Part shown: piece by piece, positions 31,803-39,114 of the stretch
How the letters are laid out: every line of letters starts with the position of its first letter
How positions within the stretch are numbered: the first letter of the stretch is position 1
Origin: DAISKN01 sp963716925
GTDB taxonomy: Bacteria > Acidobacteriota > Vicinamibacteria > Marinacidobacterales > SMYC01
Reading direction: 5' to 3'
DNA: 64,000 bases
NCBI GenBank assembly: GCA_963716925.1
Contig: CAVQUX010000010.1
Coordinates: 434,001-498,000, forward strand
Notes under the pieces: generated by a model
Told to the model about the DNA's origin: nothing
Database searches by the model: none
The model's input: only the letters and a program-made list of their open reading frames with translations
Translations under genes and position numbers: made by a program

Positions 31803-32581
31803 GTCTCCGCCGGAGATTGCAGGGCCAGCAAGGCCAGGCGCTCATCGAGACGGCCCTCATGACCTGGCTCTTCGCCGTTCTGCTTTCGGCGATTATCCAG
31901 GTTTTCCTGGTCCACAACTACGCGTACCAGATGGCGAACAACGCCTACTACAGCCTCTTCAAGGACAAGGCCTACGGCACGTACAACAAGCCCTCGCACC
32001 AGTTCGAGGGCTGGCCCAACTGGCCGCACAAGCCCCTCCGCTCGGTGTCGCCGCTGCAGCAGGCCGGAGGCCGGGTTCACGTTCAAGCCGGCGGGGACGT
32101 GAACTGGTCCGAGGACGACCGGGCGTCGATTCCCATGATGCCGTTCCTGGAGAACGCCATCGTGCTCGAGCTCAGGAACCGGGGCGTGACCCGCGAGCCG
32201 GTGCGCCTCAAGCTCGGAAGACGGGACCCGTCCCTCAACTACATGCCGATGAAATTCCTCTGGATGGGGATGGGAACCGAGGGAGGATTCGAGGCGTTCT
32301 TCGGCATGATCGAAGGGCTCATCGGGATCTCGGGCCAGCTCGGAAAGAGCTACACCGACTACACCGACGGCTACGACCAGGGCGACCTCGAGGACTACGA
32401 GGACGAATACGGCGACGCCAACGACGATATGAACGACCAGGACCCGAACTCCGGCGAAGACGCCAAGGCTCAATGGGACACATCCCACGGCGACTACAAC
32501 CACGACGGCTACCGCGACGCCTGCGAAGCGGTTCAGGGGGACAACCACCCGAGCTGCAAGAACAATCGTCCCTGGGAATAG
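31799..32581 (+). CDS. Large pseudopilin with acidic, calcium-binding-like C-terminus
   Basis: 260 residues from a TTG that overlaps the TadG stop. Leader LSLRRRLQGQQG, then QALIETALMTWLFAVLLSAI with Glu+5, a TadE/pilin-type N-terminus. An extracytoplasmic domain of ~170 residues follows, then a strongly acidic tail: YDQGDLEDYEDEYGDANDDM and HGDYNHDGYRDACEAV. DYNHDGYRD fits the D-x-N-x-D-G-x-x-D calcium-binding loop of EF-hand/dockerin/thrombospondin-3 repeats. One Cys pair is in the tail. I infer a pilus-associated surface protein that may bind calcium. Confidence 0.65.
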   Translation: MSLRRRLQGQQGQALIETALMTWLFAVLLSAIIQVFLVHNYAYQMANNAYYSLFKDKAYGTYNKPSHQFEGWPNWPHKPLRSVSPLQQAGGRVHVQAGGDVNWSEDDRASIPMMPFLENAIVLELRNRGVTREPVRLKLGRRDPSLNYMPMKFLWMGMGTEGGFEAFFGMIEGLIGISGQLGKSYTDYTDGYDQGDLEDYEDEYGDANDDMNDQDPNSGEDAKAQWDTSHGDYNHDGYRDACEAVQGDNHPSCKNNRPWE

Positions 32582-32615
32582 ACGACCGGGACAACGTAAG
32601 GAGTAACGAGAGTCC

Positions 32616-33431
32616 ATGAAAGGCAAGCCCGCCATAATCATCTCGATCCTGTTCGGTATCCTCGGCTTCGTATTCGTTCACCTCTACCTTCGAAGCCGCG
32701 AGGCCGAGCTCCTCCAGATCGCCGACGAGCGGACGGTGGTGGTGGCGGTGTCGGACATCCTTCCGGGGACGGCGATCGAGGAGAACATGGTCATCGAGAC
32801 CGCGGTGCCGCTGAAGTTCGTCCAGCCGAGCGCGTTCACGTCGGTCCGGGAGACGGTGGGTCAGATCGCGGCCATACCGATACAGAAGGACAGCCAGGTG
32901 CTGGGAACGGCGATGACCAGCGTCGGCCGCAGCCTCGCGACCAAGATTCCCCGGGGCATGCGCGCGGTCTCGCTCGCGGTCACCGACGTCACCGGCGTCT
33001 CGAGCCTCGTTGCGGCGAACAACTACGTCGACGTGCTCGCGACGGTGAAGCTCGGCTCCGGCCTTGGCGCCTCCAACCAGAGGGTATTCGTCACGACACT
33101 CTTCCAGAACGTGATGGTGCTGGCGGTGGGAAGCGATCTCGGCGAAGTGCGGACCGCGTCGCGGGACCAGGACGCGATGGCGATGCTGGCGCAGCAGGAG
33201 AGAGAGAAATTTACGACGGTCACCCTGGCGCTCACGCCGCAGCAGGCGCAGGACCTGGTGCTGGTTCAGGACATCGGCGACATTACCCTCGCCCTGCGCT
33301 CGTTCCGCGACGAGAACGAGACCGCCGCCATCCCCCGCTCGAGCGCGTCGGGAGTCTTCGGCGTGGCGGAGGGCGAGGTCGTGCCCAGGCGACAGCCGTC
33401 ATGGCAGGAGATTCGGGGGACAGTTCGATGA
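32616..33431 (+). CDS. cpaB: Flp pilus assembly protein CpaB/RcpC
   Basis: 271 residues. N-terminal membrane helix (IIISILFGILGFVFVHLYL), then the SAF domain VVVAVSDILPGTAIEENMV and the RcpC/CpaB domain with IPRGMRAVSLAVTDVTGVSSL and NNYVDVLATV, all family hallmarks. It works in the periplasm with the CpaC secretin. Its stop overlaps the next start by four bases. Confidence 0.9.
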   Translation: MKGKPAIIISILFGILGFVFVHLYLRSREAELLQIADERTVVVAVSDILPGTAIEENMVIETAVPLKFVQPSAFTSVRETVGQIAAIPIQKDSQVLGTAMTSVGRSLATKIPRGMRAVSLAVTDVTGVSSLVAANNYVDVLATVKLGSGLGASNQRVFVTTLFQNVMVLAVGSDLGEVRTASRDQDAMAMLAQQEREKFTTVTLALTPQQAQDLVLVQDIGDITLALRSFRDENETAAIPRSSASGVFGVAEGEVVPRRQPSWQEIRGTVR

Positions 33432-34729
33432 AGAGAACAACGCATGGGGGGAACATGATGAACGGAATTCGAATCGGAAGCTTCCTGCTCCTCGCGATCG
33501 CCGCGGTGGCCGGCGCGCAGATGGAACAGCAGGTGGTGGCGGTCGGCGCCCAGACGGTCGTCCGCGTCGACTTTCCCATCGGAAGGAGCGCGCTCGCGAA
33601 CGACAACGTGGTCGACTTCCGCATTCTCGAGAGCCGGCAGGAGGTGCTGCTCATCGGAAGGCACGCCGGGGAGACGACGCTGAGTCTCTGGGATCAACAA
33701 GGCGTGCTCCAGCGCGAGATCCTGGTCCGGGTGCGTCCGTCCTCGGGAGGCGCCCGGCAGATCACCGAAGAGCTCAAGGAGCTTCTCGGCGGCATCGAAG
33801 GAGTCGAGTACCGGGAAGTGGGCGGCACCGTCTGGCTCGAGGGCGAAGTGCTCACCCAGCGCGACCTGGATCGAATCACCAAGGTCCTCGAGAGGTACCC
33901 GGAGGTCCGGAGCCTGGTGGAGCTCTCCCCGATGACGCAGCAGCTGATGGATCGCGCCCAGGCGGACTCGGTCAAGACCGTCCAGTTGGACGTGACCATC
34001 ATGGAAGTGGACAAGACGATGATGCGCAGCCTCGGCGTGAAGTGGGCGGGCTCCATCAACCCCAGCTCCGCCCTTCCCTTCGAGGGGACGAACGTGGGCC
34101 CCATCAGCGGGGTCATCTCCAACATCCTGCCCTCGATCAACATGATGACCAGCACCGGGAAAGCCCGGGTCCTCGCCCAGCCGACGCTCATTACCCGGAG
34201 CGGCCAGAAGGCGCAGCTCTTCGTCGGCGGCGAGCTGCCGATTCCCGTAGCCCAGGGCGGCGGCGCGATCTCGATCGAGTACAAAGAGTACGGGGTGAAG
34301 CTCGAGTTCGAGCCCAAGGTGGACTCCCAGGACAACATCGACACGGTCATCTTCGTCGAGATGTCTAGCCTCGGCGGGCCCGCGGCGCAGGGTGGCGCCC
34401 CGGGCCTCATCACCAACCGGGTGACCACCAACGTCTTCGTGCAAACGGGCGAGAGCATCACCCTCGGCGGGCTGGTCCAGGCCTCGGACGCCCAGAACGT
34501 CGACAAGGTTCCGGGCCTCGGGAGCATTCCGGTGCTGGGAAACCTCTTCAAGTCGAAGCAGTTCATCCGGAACCAGACCGAGATGCTGGTCTTCGCGACT
34601 CCCCGGGTGGTGACCTCGGCGGAAGCCGGAACCGGGCTGAAAGAGAAGGTCACCGGGGACTTCGAGGAGTTCGACGAGATCCAGAAGCACAGCCCGAAGC
34701 AGGAAGAGAAGAAAAAGAAGAAGCAGTAG
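33428..34729 (+). CDS. cpaC: Tad pilus secretin CpaC/RcpA
   Basis: 433 residues. The start at 33428 overlaps the CpaB stop (ATGA) and has GGGGGA eight bases upstream. Signal peptide ends AVAGAQ. The N-terminal pilus-secretin domain (VVRVDFPIGRSALAND, IGRHAGETTLSLW) and a BON-like segment precede the secretin domain VLAQPTLITRSGQKAQLFVGGELPIPV ... YKEYGVKLEFEPKV ... TLGGLVQ. It ends in a lysine-rich tail. It forms the outer-membrane channel, so the host has an outer membrane. Confidence 0.92.
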   Translation: MKRTTHGGNMMNGIRIGSFLLLAIAAVAGAQMEQQVVAVGAQTVVRVDFPIGRSALANDNVVDFRILESRQEVLLIGRHAGETTLSLWDQQGVLQREILVRVRPSSGGARQITEELKELLGGIEGVEYREVGGTVWLEGEVLTQRDLDRITKVLERYPEVRSLVELSPMTQQLMDRAQADSVKTVQLDVTIMEVDKTMMRSLGVKWAGSINPSSALPFEGTNVGPISGVISNILPSINMMTSTGKARVLAQPTLITRSGQKAQLFVGGELPIPVAQGGGAISIEYKEYGVKLEFEPKVDSQDNIDTVIFVEMSSLGGPAAQGGAPGLITNRVTTNVFVQTGESITLGGLVQASDAQNVDKVPGLGSIPVLGNLFKSKQFIRNQTEMLVFATPRVVTSAEAGTGLKEKVTGDFEEFDEIQKHSPKQEEKKKKKQ

Positions 34730-34853
34730 CTGGCTCATGAAGAAGAACGGGATGCGGTGATTGGAGTAGGTGTCGGAGATGAATCAGAATCTAGAGACAA
34801 TTCATCACCCCTATCTCTTCCTGTCCCCCTACCCCCTGCAATTGGAGTTCTTC

Positions 34854-34978
34854 TTCGCGTCTTTGCGTCCTTGCGCCTTTGCGTTCCATGTGTCTTGCCT
34901 AGCCAAATGAGGGCGAATCTGTTTGGCTTCGAGCTCGTAGAAATCGAACGCAAAGACGCAAAGGCGCAAAGACGCAAA
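34854..34978. repeat. Long inverted repeat made of CGCAAAG-type units
   Basis: A 33-base arm at 34854-34886 (TTCGCGTCTTTGCGTCCTTG... ending CGTTC) is complementary, with four mismatches, to 34946-34978, which is built from tandem CGCAAAGA/CGCAAAGG units. The loop is 59 bases. It occupies the only large gap (34730-35027) in the Tad cluster; no gene is seen there, although the repeat leaves long arginine-rich open frames on both strands. Confidence 0.7.
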
Positions 34979-35027
34979 GGGGATTCGAACGGCTCATTCG
35001 AATGATTGTGGAGCGAAGCACTAAGTA

Positions 35028-37139
35028 ATGTCCGGCGCCGCTATCAGCGTTTTCTCGGTAAAGGGCGGAGGGGGCGCGAGCCTCATCGCCGCGAACCTCG
35101 CGGTCTCGATCCGCCGGGAGACCCGCGCCTCGGTAGCGCTTCTCGACGTCTCCTATCCGATCCCCGGAAGCATCGCCCTCTACCTCGGCCTTTCCCACGC
35201 CAAGGCGGTGACCGACGTCGTTCCCCTGCTCGATCGGATGCAGCCGACGCTCCTGAAAAGCTACGTGACGAACCACGCCTCGGGAATCGCCGTGATTCCG
35301 GCGGCCAAGGACGCGCTCCACGAAAAGATGCTCACCCCGCAGAAGCTCGCCCGGGTCGCCGACCTCCTGGTGCGGGCCTACGACTACGTGGTGATCGATC
35401 TCGCCTCGACCCTCTCCGAGGACGTCGTTCCCATCCTCGACCTGAGCGAGCTCATCTGCCTGGTCCTGTCTCCCGACGTCGGTTCGGTGGCGCAGGGACG
35501 GCAGTCGGTCACCTATCTCCAGTCGCACCATTTCTCCCGCGACGCCATGCGGCTGGTGCTGAATCGCTACAGCGCCAAGATGCCCTTTCCTCCCGAGACC
35601 ATCGAGGAGAGCGTGGGCCTTCCGATCGCCCTCTACCTGCCTCTCGACGAGGAGCTGATGGAGCAGTCGATCGCCATGGCGGACCCGTTCGTCTCCTCCT
35701 CCCCCCGCCATCCGGTGTCGAAGGCACTCGACGCCTTCAGCCAGCAGCTCGTAGGCGAGCTCCAGTCCCGGCCGCGTCGAGCCAAGCAGCCGCGGCTGCT
35801 GGCGGACGCGTCGCCGGAGGTGGAGGAGGTTCGCGAGTCCAAGGAGCGCACCGACGCGATCCGCGACGTGAAGATCCGGATCCACCGGCGTCTCATCGAC
35901 GAGATCGATTTCAAGAAGGCCGACATCGAGCTCGCGAAGGACCGGAAGAAGAAATCCGAGCTCCGATCCAAGACCGAGGTCAAGATCGTGAGCCTCCTCG
36001 ACGAGGAGGCCAAGGAGATGACCGACCGCGACCTGCGAAAGCGGCTGGTGAAGGAAATCCTCGACGAGGCCCTCGGGCTCGGCCCCCTCGAGGACCTGCT
36101 TCGCGATCCCGACGTCTCCGAGATCATGGTGAACGGGATCGACCACGTCTTCGTGGAGCGCAAGGGAAAGCTCACTCTCACGGAGCACAAGTTCCTGACC
36201 GAGGACCAGCTCCGGGCGGTCATCGAGCGGATCGTGAATCCCCTGGGGAGGAGGATCGACGAGAAGTCCCCCATGGTGGACGCCCGCCTGGAAGACGGGT
36301 CGCGGGTGAACGCCATCATCCCCCCTCTCGCCATCGATGGGCCCTCGGTCACCATTCGAAAGTTCGCGAAGACCCCGCTGAAGGTCCCCGACTTGATCCG
36401 TTTCGGATCCTTCACCACCCAGATGGCCCAGTTCTTCGAGGCGGCGGTGCTCGCGCGTCAGAACATCGTCATTTCCGGAGGCACCGGCTCGGGGAAGACG
36501 ACGCTGCTCAACGTGCTGTCCTCGTTCGTCCCCGAGGACGAGCGCATCGTCACCATCGAGGACTCGGCGGAGCTCCAGCTCCCGCAGGAGCACGTGGTGA
36601 GGCTCGAGTCCCGACCTCCGAACATCGAGGGCGAGGGCGCCATCACCATCCGCGACTTGGTGAGGAACGCCCTTCGCATGAGACCGGACCGCATCGTGGT
36701 GGGAGAGTGCCGCGCCGGAGAGGCCCTCGACATGCTGCAGGCGATGAATACCGGCCACGATGGCTCGCTCACCACCGTCCACGCCAACACGCCGCGGGAC
36801 GCTCTCTCCCGGCTCGAAACCCTGTGCCTCATGGCGGGACTCGACCTTCCGGCGCGGGCGATCCGCGAGCAAATCGCCTCCGCCATCGATCTCGTGTTCC
36901 AGCAATCGCGGCTCTCCGATGGAAGCCGCCGCGTCACCCATATCTCGGAGATCACCGGACGCGAGGGCGAGGTCTTCACCATCGCCGATATCTTCCTCTT
37001 CAAACAGACGGGGATCACGCCCGAAGGGAAGGTGCAGGGGCAGTTCGCCCCCACCGGCGTCATTCCCAAGTTCATCGAGGGTCTCTCGCGGCGCGGCATC
37101 AAGGTCCCGCGCGAGATCTTCCTTCATCAGACGGCCTGA
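35028..37139 (+). CDS. TadZ-TadA (CpaE-CpaF) fusion: ParA-like localisation domain plus pilus ATPase
   Basis: 703 residues. Residues 1-250 are a MinD/ParA-like TadZ domain: FSVKGGGGASLIAANLAV (an atypical Walker A with Ala for the usual Lys, common in CpaE/TadZ), YDYVVIDLAST and LNRYSAK. From ~285 on it is a complete TadA/CpaF ATPase: KEILDEALGLGPLEDLL, Walker A GGTGSGKTTLL at ~484-494, RIVTIEDSAELQLPQ, Walker B region RPDRIVVGECRAGEALDML, and GHDGSLTTVHAN. These are normally two proteins; here one frame runs through both without a stop. Confidence 0.88.
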   Translation: MSGAAISVFSVKGGGGASLIAANLAVSIRRETRASVALLDVSYPIPGSIALYLGLSHAKAVTDVVPLLDRMQPTLLKSYVTNHASGIAVIPAAKDALHEKMLTPQKLARVADLLVRAYDYVVIDLASTLSEDVVPILDLSELICLVLSPDVGSVAQGRQSVTYLQSHHFSRDAMRLVLNRYSAKMPFPPETIEESVGLPIALYLPLDEELMEQSIAMADPFVSSSPRHPVSKALDAFSQQLVGELQSRPRRAKQPRLLADASPEVEEVRESKERTDAIRDVKIRIHRRLIDEIDFKKADIELAKDRKKKSELRSKTEVKIVSLLDEEAKEMTDRDLRKRLVKEILDEALGLGPLEDLLRDPDVSEIMVNGIDHVFVERKGKLTLTEHKFLTEDQLRAVIERIVNPLGRRIDEKSPMVDARLEDGSRVNAIIPPLAIDGPSVTIRKFAKTPLKVPDLIRFGSFTTQMAQFFEAAVLARQNIVISGGTGSGKTTLLNVLSSFVPEDERIVTIEDSAELQLPQEHVVRLESRPPNIEGEGAITIRDLVRNALRMRPDRIVVGECRAGEALDMLQAMNTGHDGSLTTVHANTPRDALSRLETLCLMAGLDLPARAIREQIASAIDLVFQQSRLSDGSRRVTHISEITGREGEVFTIADIFLFKQTGITPEGKVQGQFAPTGVIPKFIEGLSRRGIKVPREIFLHQTA

Positions 37140-37144
37140 AACAC

Positions 37145-38002
37145 ATGACATTTCTAATGGGAATCCTGGTCGCACTGGTCGCCGCGGCCGCCATCACGTT
37201 CATCGCCTACTCCATTCTCAATCCCCTCGCCGCCTGGTGGGACCGCTACCTCACCAAGTGGAGCCGCTGGATGCAGCTGGAATTCGAAGCGATGCACCAG
37301 GATATGCCGCGAAACCGCGCCCGCCAGATCCTCTCCTACTCCGTGCTGGTGATGTCGGTTCTCGGCTTCCTCGTGAACTTCAGCGTTTTCTTCGCCATCG
37401 TGTTCGCCGGCCTGGGCCTGCTCGTTCCCCGCTGGGTAATCAGCTGGCTCCGAGCCCGCCGGTTCCGGCAGATCAACGCGCAGCTCGGAGAGGCCCTGAC
37501 GCTGGTCTCCAGCTCCCTCCGTTCGGGCTTGAGCCTCCCCCAGGGGGTCGAGCTGGTGGTACAGGAGATGGAGCCTCCGATCGCCGAGGAGTTCGCGATC
37601 GTCATCAAGGAGAACCGTCTGGGGCTGTCGTTCGACGATGCGCTCTCGAACCTCGCGGAGCGGGTGCCGACTCCGGACCTCGACATGGTGGTGACCGCCA
37701 TCGTCACCATCCGCGAGACCGGGGCCAACCTCGCAGAGGTGTTCGACGTCATCGCCCACACCGTGCGGGAGCGGAAGAAGGTCGAGGGGAAGATCCAGGC
37801 GATGACCGCGGAGGGCATGACCCAGGGAATGATGATGTGCGCCGTTCCCCCGATCCTCATCATCACTTTCTTCTTCCTGGACCCGACGCTGGTGGAGCCG
37901 CTTTTCACCACCGTCCTCGGGATCCTGATGCTGCTGGTCATCGCCGCCATGGACGCCATGGGGATGTGGATGATCTTGAACACGGTGAAGATCGATGTCT
38001 GA
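37145..38002 (+). CDS. tadB: Tad inner-membrane platform protein TadB
   Basis: 285 residues with the T2SS-F / TadB layout: N-terminal membrane helix, cytoplasmic stretch, a pair of helices (VLGFLVNFSVFFAIVFAGLGLLV), then the GspF domain with LTLVSSSLRSGLSLPQGVELV and VVTAIVTIRETGANLAEVFD, and a C-terminal helix pair. It forms the membrane platform with TadC. Five bases follow the fusion ATPase stop, and its end overlaps the next gene by eight bases. Confidence 0.88.
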   Translation: MTFLMGILVALVAAAAITFIAYSILNPLAAWWDRYLTKWSRWMQLEFEAMHQDMPRNRARQILSYSVLVMSVLGFLVNFSVFFAIVFAGLGLLVPRWVISWLRARRFRQINAQLGEALTLVSSSLRSGLSLPQGVELVVQEMEPPIAEEFAIVIKENRLGLSFDDALSNLAERVPTPDLDMVVTAIVTIRETGANLAEVFDVIAHTVRERKKVEGKIQAMTAEGMTQGMMMCAVPPILIITFFFLDPTLVEPLFTTVLGILMLLVIAAMDAMGMWMILNTVKIDV

Positions 38003-38210
38003 CCCGAGGGGGGAATCCGGGGCGGCGATGATCGAGTACGTCTTGATCCTGGGGTTCGTGACCGCCCTGGTGATCTTCTTCTTCAGCCTTCTCTATCCCG
38101 CCGCCGGCGACGACATCGAGTCGCTGATCAACGCCTGGGGAGACAAGATCGCGACCGAGATCGCGGGCGACAAGATGGAAGAGAGCTCGGACGCCTGGGG
38201 GGTCAACTGA
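37995..38210 (+). CDS. Pilin-like protein between tadB and tadC
   Basis: 71 residues. The very short leader MSDPRGESG is followed by AAMIEYVLILGFVTALVIFFFSLL with Glu+5 and Tyr+6, then an acidic soluble tail (INAWGDKIATEIAGDKMEESS). Its start lies inside the tadB end. A pilin gene between tadB and tadC is unusual; it may be a minor or alternative subunit. Confidence 0.72.
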   Translation: MSDPRGESGAAMIEYVLILGFVTALVIFFFSLLYPAAGDDIESLINAWGDKIATEIAGDKMEESSDAWGVN

Positions 38211-38211
38211 G

Positions 38212-39099
38212 ATGAGTCCTCTGTTCCTGATTCTCGCCTACACCACCATTTTCGGCTCGGCGTCGATCCTCGTCTACACCCTCCTGCCCGACTTCCGCCG
38301 GCGCGCCGCGCTGGCACGGCTCGACGCCGCCGAAGGCCGGGAGGACGTGCAGTCGCCGCTGCTCAAGCTGATGCAGCCTCTGCTCCGGGCGGTCGCCCCC
38401 TGGGTCTCGCACTACAAGCTCCCCGGCTATCGCGCTTCGAAGGCGAAACAGATCGCGGGCGCGGGCCTCAAGGACTCGCTCACCACCGACGAGTTCCTCG
38501 CCTGGAAGATCGTCTTCGCCGTCCTCGGACCGCTGGGGATGGCGGTGATCTTCAACTTCGCCCGCCATCCTCTGATGGTCGCTCTCCTGGCGATCGGTTT
38601 TTCCTTCCTTCCCGACTTCCTGCTGAAGGACATGGTCGCCCGCCGCCAGCGGGCCATCGTGCGAGCGCTCCCCTTCTCCGTCGACCTCCTCACCCTGGTG
38701 GTGGAAGCCGGCCTCGACTTCGCACAGGGGCTCCAGCGGGTGGTGGAGCGCGGCCCCGCCGGACCACTCGCCGACGAGCTCTCGCTCATGCTGCGCGAGA
38801 TCCGCCTGGGAACGACCCGCGCCGATGCTTTGCGGAGCCTGGCCGAACGCTGCGGTGTCCCCGAGGTATCGTCTTTCTCCTCGGTTCTGATTCAGGCGGA
38901 CCGTCTCGGCGCTTCCATCGGGACGGTGCTGCGGGCGCAGTCCGATCTGATGCGCGCCGAAAGGTTCCAGCGGGCGGAGAAAGCCGGAGCGCGCGCCTCC
39001 AGCATCGTCCTCGTTCCCCTGGTGCTCTTCATTCTTCCCGCCGCTCTCCTGGTGATCGTGGGTCCGGTGCTGCTTCGTTTCGTCTATGGGATGGGATAA
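38212..39099 (+). CDS. tadC: Tad inner-membrane platform protein TadC
   Basis: 295 residues, T2SS-F domain protein: LPFSVDLLTLVVEAGLDFAQGLQRVV, REIRLGTTRADALRSLAER and SFSSVLIQADRLGASIGTVLRAQSD are TadC hallmarks, with four membrane segments. It begins one base after the preceding stop and pairs with TadB. Confidence 0.88.
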   Translation: MSPLFLILAYTTIFGSASILVYTLLPDFRRRAALARLDAAEGREDVQSPLLKLMQPLLRAVAPWVSHYKLPGYRASKAKQIAGAGLKDSLTTDEFLAWKIVFAVLGPLGMAVIFNFARHPLMVALLAIGFSFLPDFLLKDMVARRQRAIVRALPFSVDLLTLVVEAGLDFAQGLQRVVERGPAGPLADELSLMLREIRLGTTRADALRSLAERCGVPEVSSFSSVLIQADRLGASIGTVLRAQSDLMRAERFQRAEKAGARASSIVLVPLVLFILPAALLVIVGPVLLRFVYGMG

Positions 39100-39114
39100 G
39101 GGAGCTCCGCCGCC

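Noticed and set aside
34946..34980. Tandem CGCAAAGA units considered as a CRISPR or iteron array
   Set aside because: Units are adjacent without spacers and mirrored in an inverted arm; no cas or rep gene is nearby.
34735..35005. Arginine-rich open frames on both strands between secretin and TadZ-TadA
   Set aside because: They are produced by the CGCAAAG inverted repeat and are not protein-like.
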